Positions 5,982 to 6,738 of a stretch of 6,738 nucleotides of DNA are shown here, piece by piece. The stretch lies in the NCBI GenBank assembly GCA_903924715.1, contig CAIYCP010000726.1, positions 1-6,738 of the forward strand, given 5' to 3'. Within the stretch, counting starts at the first letter, position 1. Each line of letters starts with the position of its first letter. The stretch is from an uncultured beta proteobacterium. GTDB lineage: Bacteria; Pseudomonadota; Gammaproteobacteria; Burkholderiales; Burkholderiaceae_B. The translations under genes were made by a program, and so were the position numbers. The notes below the pieces were generated by a model. The model was not told the DNA's origin, made no database searches, and was given only the letters and a program-made list of their open reading frames with translations.

Positions 5982-6738
5982 ATGAGCCCTGGGCTGCGGT
6001 GCGGATTGCTTTTCGGGTTGCTCATGCTCGGTCTGGGCAACGCCCAAGCTCAGGTTCAAGCGACGACGTATCCCAATCGCCCCATCAAATTAGTGGTGCC
6101 TGCCGCCCCAGGTGGTGGCACGGATGTCTTGGCGCGTTTGATTGCCAAACGCTTGTCTGAGGGGCTGGGTCAGTCTGTTGTGATCGACAACAGGGCGGGG
6201 GCTGGAGGCTTGTTGGGTTCTGAGCAAGTGGCCCGTGCTGCACCTGACGGCTATACGATTTTGCTTGGCACCGTGGCGACGCACGGTTTGGCGCCTAGCC
6301 TCATGAAAGCCATGCCGTATGACCCAGTCGAAGATTTTTCGCATATCACCAAAGGTGTTGTGGTGACAAATATCTTGGTGGTGCACCCCTCTGTGCCTGC
6401 TCAAACGGCCAAAGAGTTTTTGGCCTTGGTGAAAGCCAAGCCGGGCGAGTTGAATTACAGCACTTCTGGTCGGGGGTCGGGTGCATTTATGGCGGGTGAA
6501 CTGTTCGCGCAGATGGCAGGTGCAGAGATCACCCATGTGCCCTACAAAGGTGGTGGTTTAGCGGTTGGTGGCTTAGTAGCGGGTCACGTGCACTTTAGCT
6601 TTGCAACAGCACCCTCAGTGCTGTCGTTGATTCAGGCTGGGCGGTTACGTGCGTTGGGGGTGACCACGCCGGCCCGGTTCTCGGGCTTACCCGAGCTTCC
6701 CACCTTGAGTGAAGCGATTTTGCCCGGCTTTGAAGCCA
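5982..6738 (+). CDS. Bug/TctC-family tripartite tricarboxylate transporter substrate-binding protein, 3'-truncated
   Basis: This gene runs off the right edge; 252 codons are present, about three quarters of a Bug protein. The ATG at 5982 gives a short Sec signal peptide: Arg6, a hydrophobic core at about 8-18, and a probable cut after AQA at 21-23. A typical mature start with TTYPNRPIKLVVP follows. The first-lobe loop PAAPGGGTD ends in the conserved Asp48. Then come DNRAGAGGLLGSEQVARA (69-86), the second-lobe loop NYSTSGRGSGAFMAGE (158-173), THVPYKGGGLAVGGLVAGHV (184-203) and LPELPTLSEA. It differs throughout from the other two Bug proteins here, so it is a paralogue and not a recent duplicate. 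No Shine-Dalgarno precedes the ATG; an AAGG at 5961-5964 is too distant. It starts 22 bases after nudC, with no terminator between, so read-through from the nudC promoter is likely. Ligand unknown; no transporter membrane genes are visible. Confidence 0.94.
   Translation, partial: MSPGLRCGLLFGLLMLGLGNAQAQVQATTYPNRPIKLVVPAAPGGGTDVLARLIAKRLSEGLGQSVVIDNRAGAGGLLGSEQVARAAPDGYTILLGTVATHGLAPSLMKAMPYDPVEDFSHITKGVVVTNILVVHPSVPAQTAKEFLALVKAKPGELNYSTSGRGSGAFMAGELFAQMAGAEITHVPYKGGGLAVGGLVAGHVHFSFATAPSVLSLIQAGRLRALGVTTPARFSGLPELPTLSEAILPGFEA

Noticed and set aside
6090..6536. Long minus-strand open frame opposite the right-hand Bug gene
   Set aside because: The predicted protein is rich in His, Arg and Gln, has no domain pattern, and lies antisense to a clear Bug coding sequence whose motifs run in frame through the whole stretch.
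1..6738. Mobile elements, CRISPR arrays, tRNA or rRNA genes, phage or defence genes
   Set aside because: No transposase or integrase motifs, no spaced direct repeats, no cloverleaf or rRNA segments were seen. All gaps are under 160 bases and all complete genes have ordinary metabolic or housekeeping signatures.

Overview
The window looks like chromosomal DNA of a betaproteobacterium, most likely order Burkholderiales and plausibly an Alcaligenaceae-type lineage. The main reason is that it carries three separate Bug/TctC-type periplasmic substrate-binding proteins in 6.7 kb, an expansion typical of that group. NudC, a full-length YcaO and a DUF3820 protein fit a proteobacterial background. Base composition is moderate (hand counts: 43% GC over 1-120, 60% GC over 6121-6240). 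The taxonomic call is inference; there is no rRNA, tRNA or other phylogenetic marker in view.

Layout. (1) 1-601, plus strand: the C-terminal part of a Bug protein cut by the left edge. (2) 602-668: a short convergent spacer holding a long imperfect hairpin. (3) 669-3006, minus strand: three genes read in the order VOC/glyoxalase-fold protein, complete Bug protein, short-chain dehydrogenase/reductase. They are spaced like an operon and could form a small uptake-and-oxidation unit. (4) 3007-3076: a divergent promoter region. (5) 3077-3313, plus strand: a small DUF3820 protein whose stop codon overlaps that of the convergent ycaO. (6) 3310-5031, minus strand: full-length YcaO closely resembling the E. 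coli protein. (7) 5032-5182: a divergent control region with a recognisable sigma-70 promoter for nudC. (8) 5183-5959, plus strand: nudC, an NAD(H)-pyrophosphatase / RNA deNADding Nudix enzyme. (9) 5982-6738, plus strand: the start of a third Bug protein, signal peptide included, running off the right edge only 22 bases after nudC.

How the genes work together. The Bug proteins would bind small, probably carboxylated, solutes in the periplasm. None of the three has TctA/TctB membrane genes beside it here, which is usual for the expanded Bug family. The SDR and VOC proteins next to the middle Bug suggest, but do not prove, processing of the solute it captures. YcaO (ribosomal protein S12 modification in E. 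coli) and NudC (NAD turnover and NAD-capped RNA) are housekeeping genes that share a divergent control region.

I found no mobile element, CRISPR array, phage gene, toxin-antitoxin pair or RNA gene. I do not see a convincing previously undescribed system. The most notable items are the VOC-Bug-SDR unit, the structured convergent gene ends, and the dyad elements in the nudC promoter.
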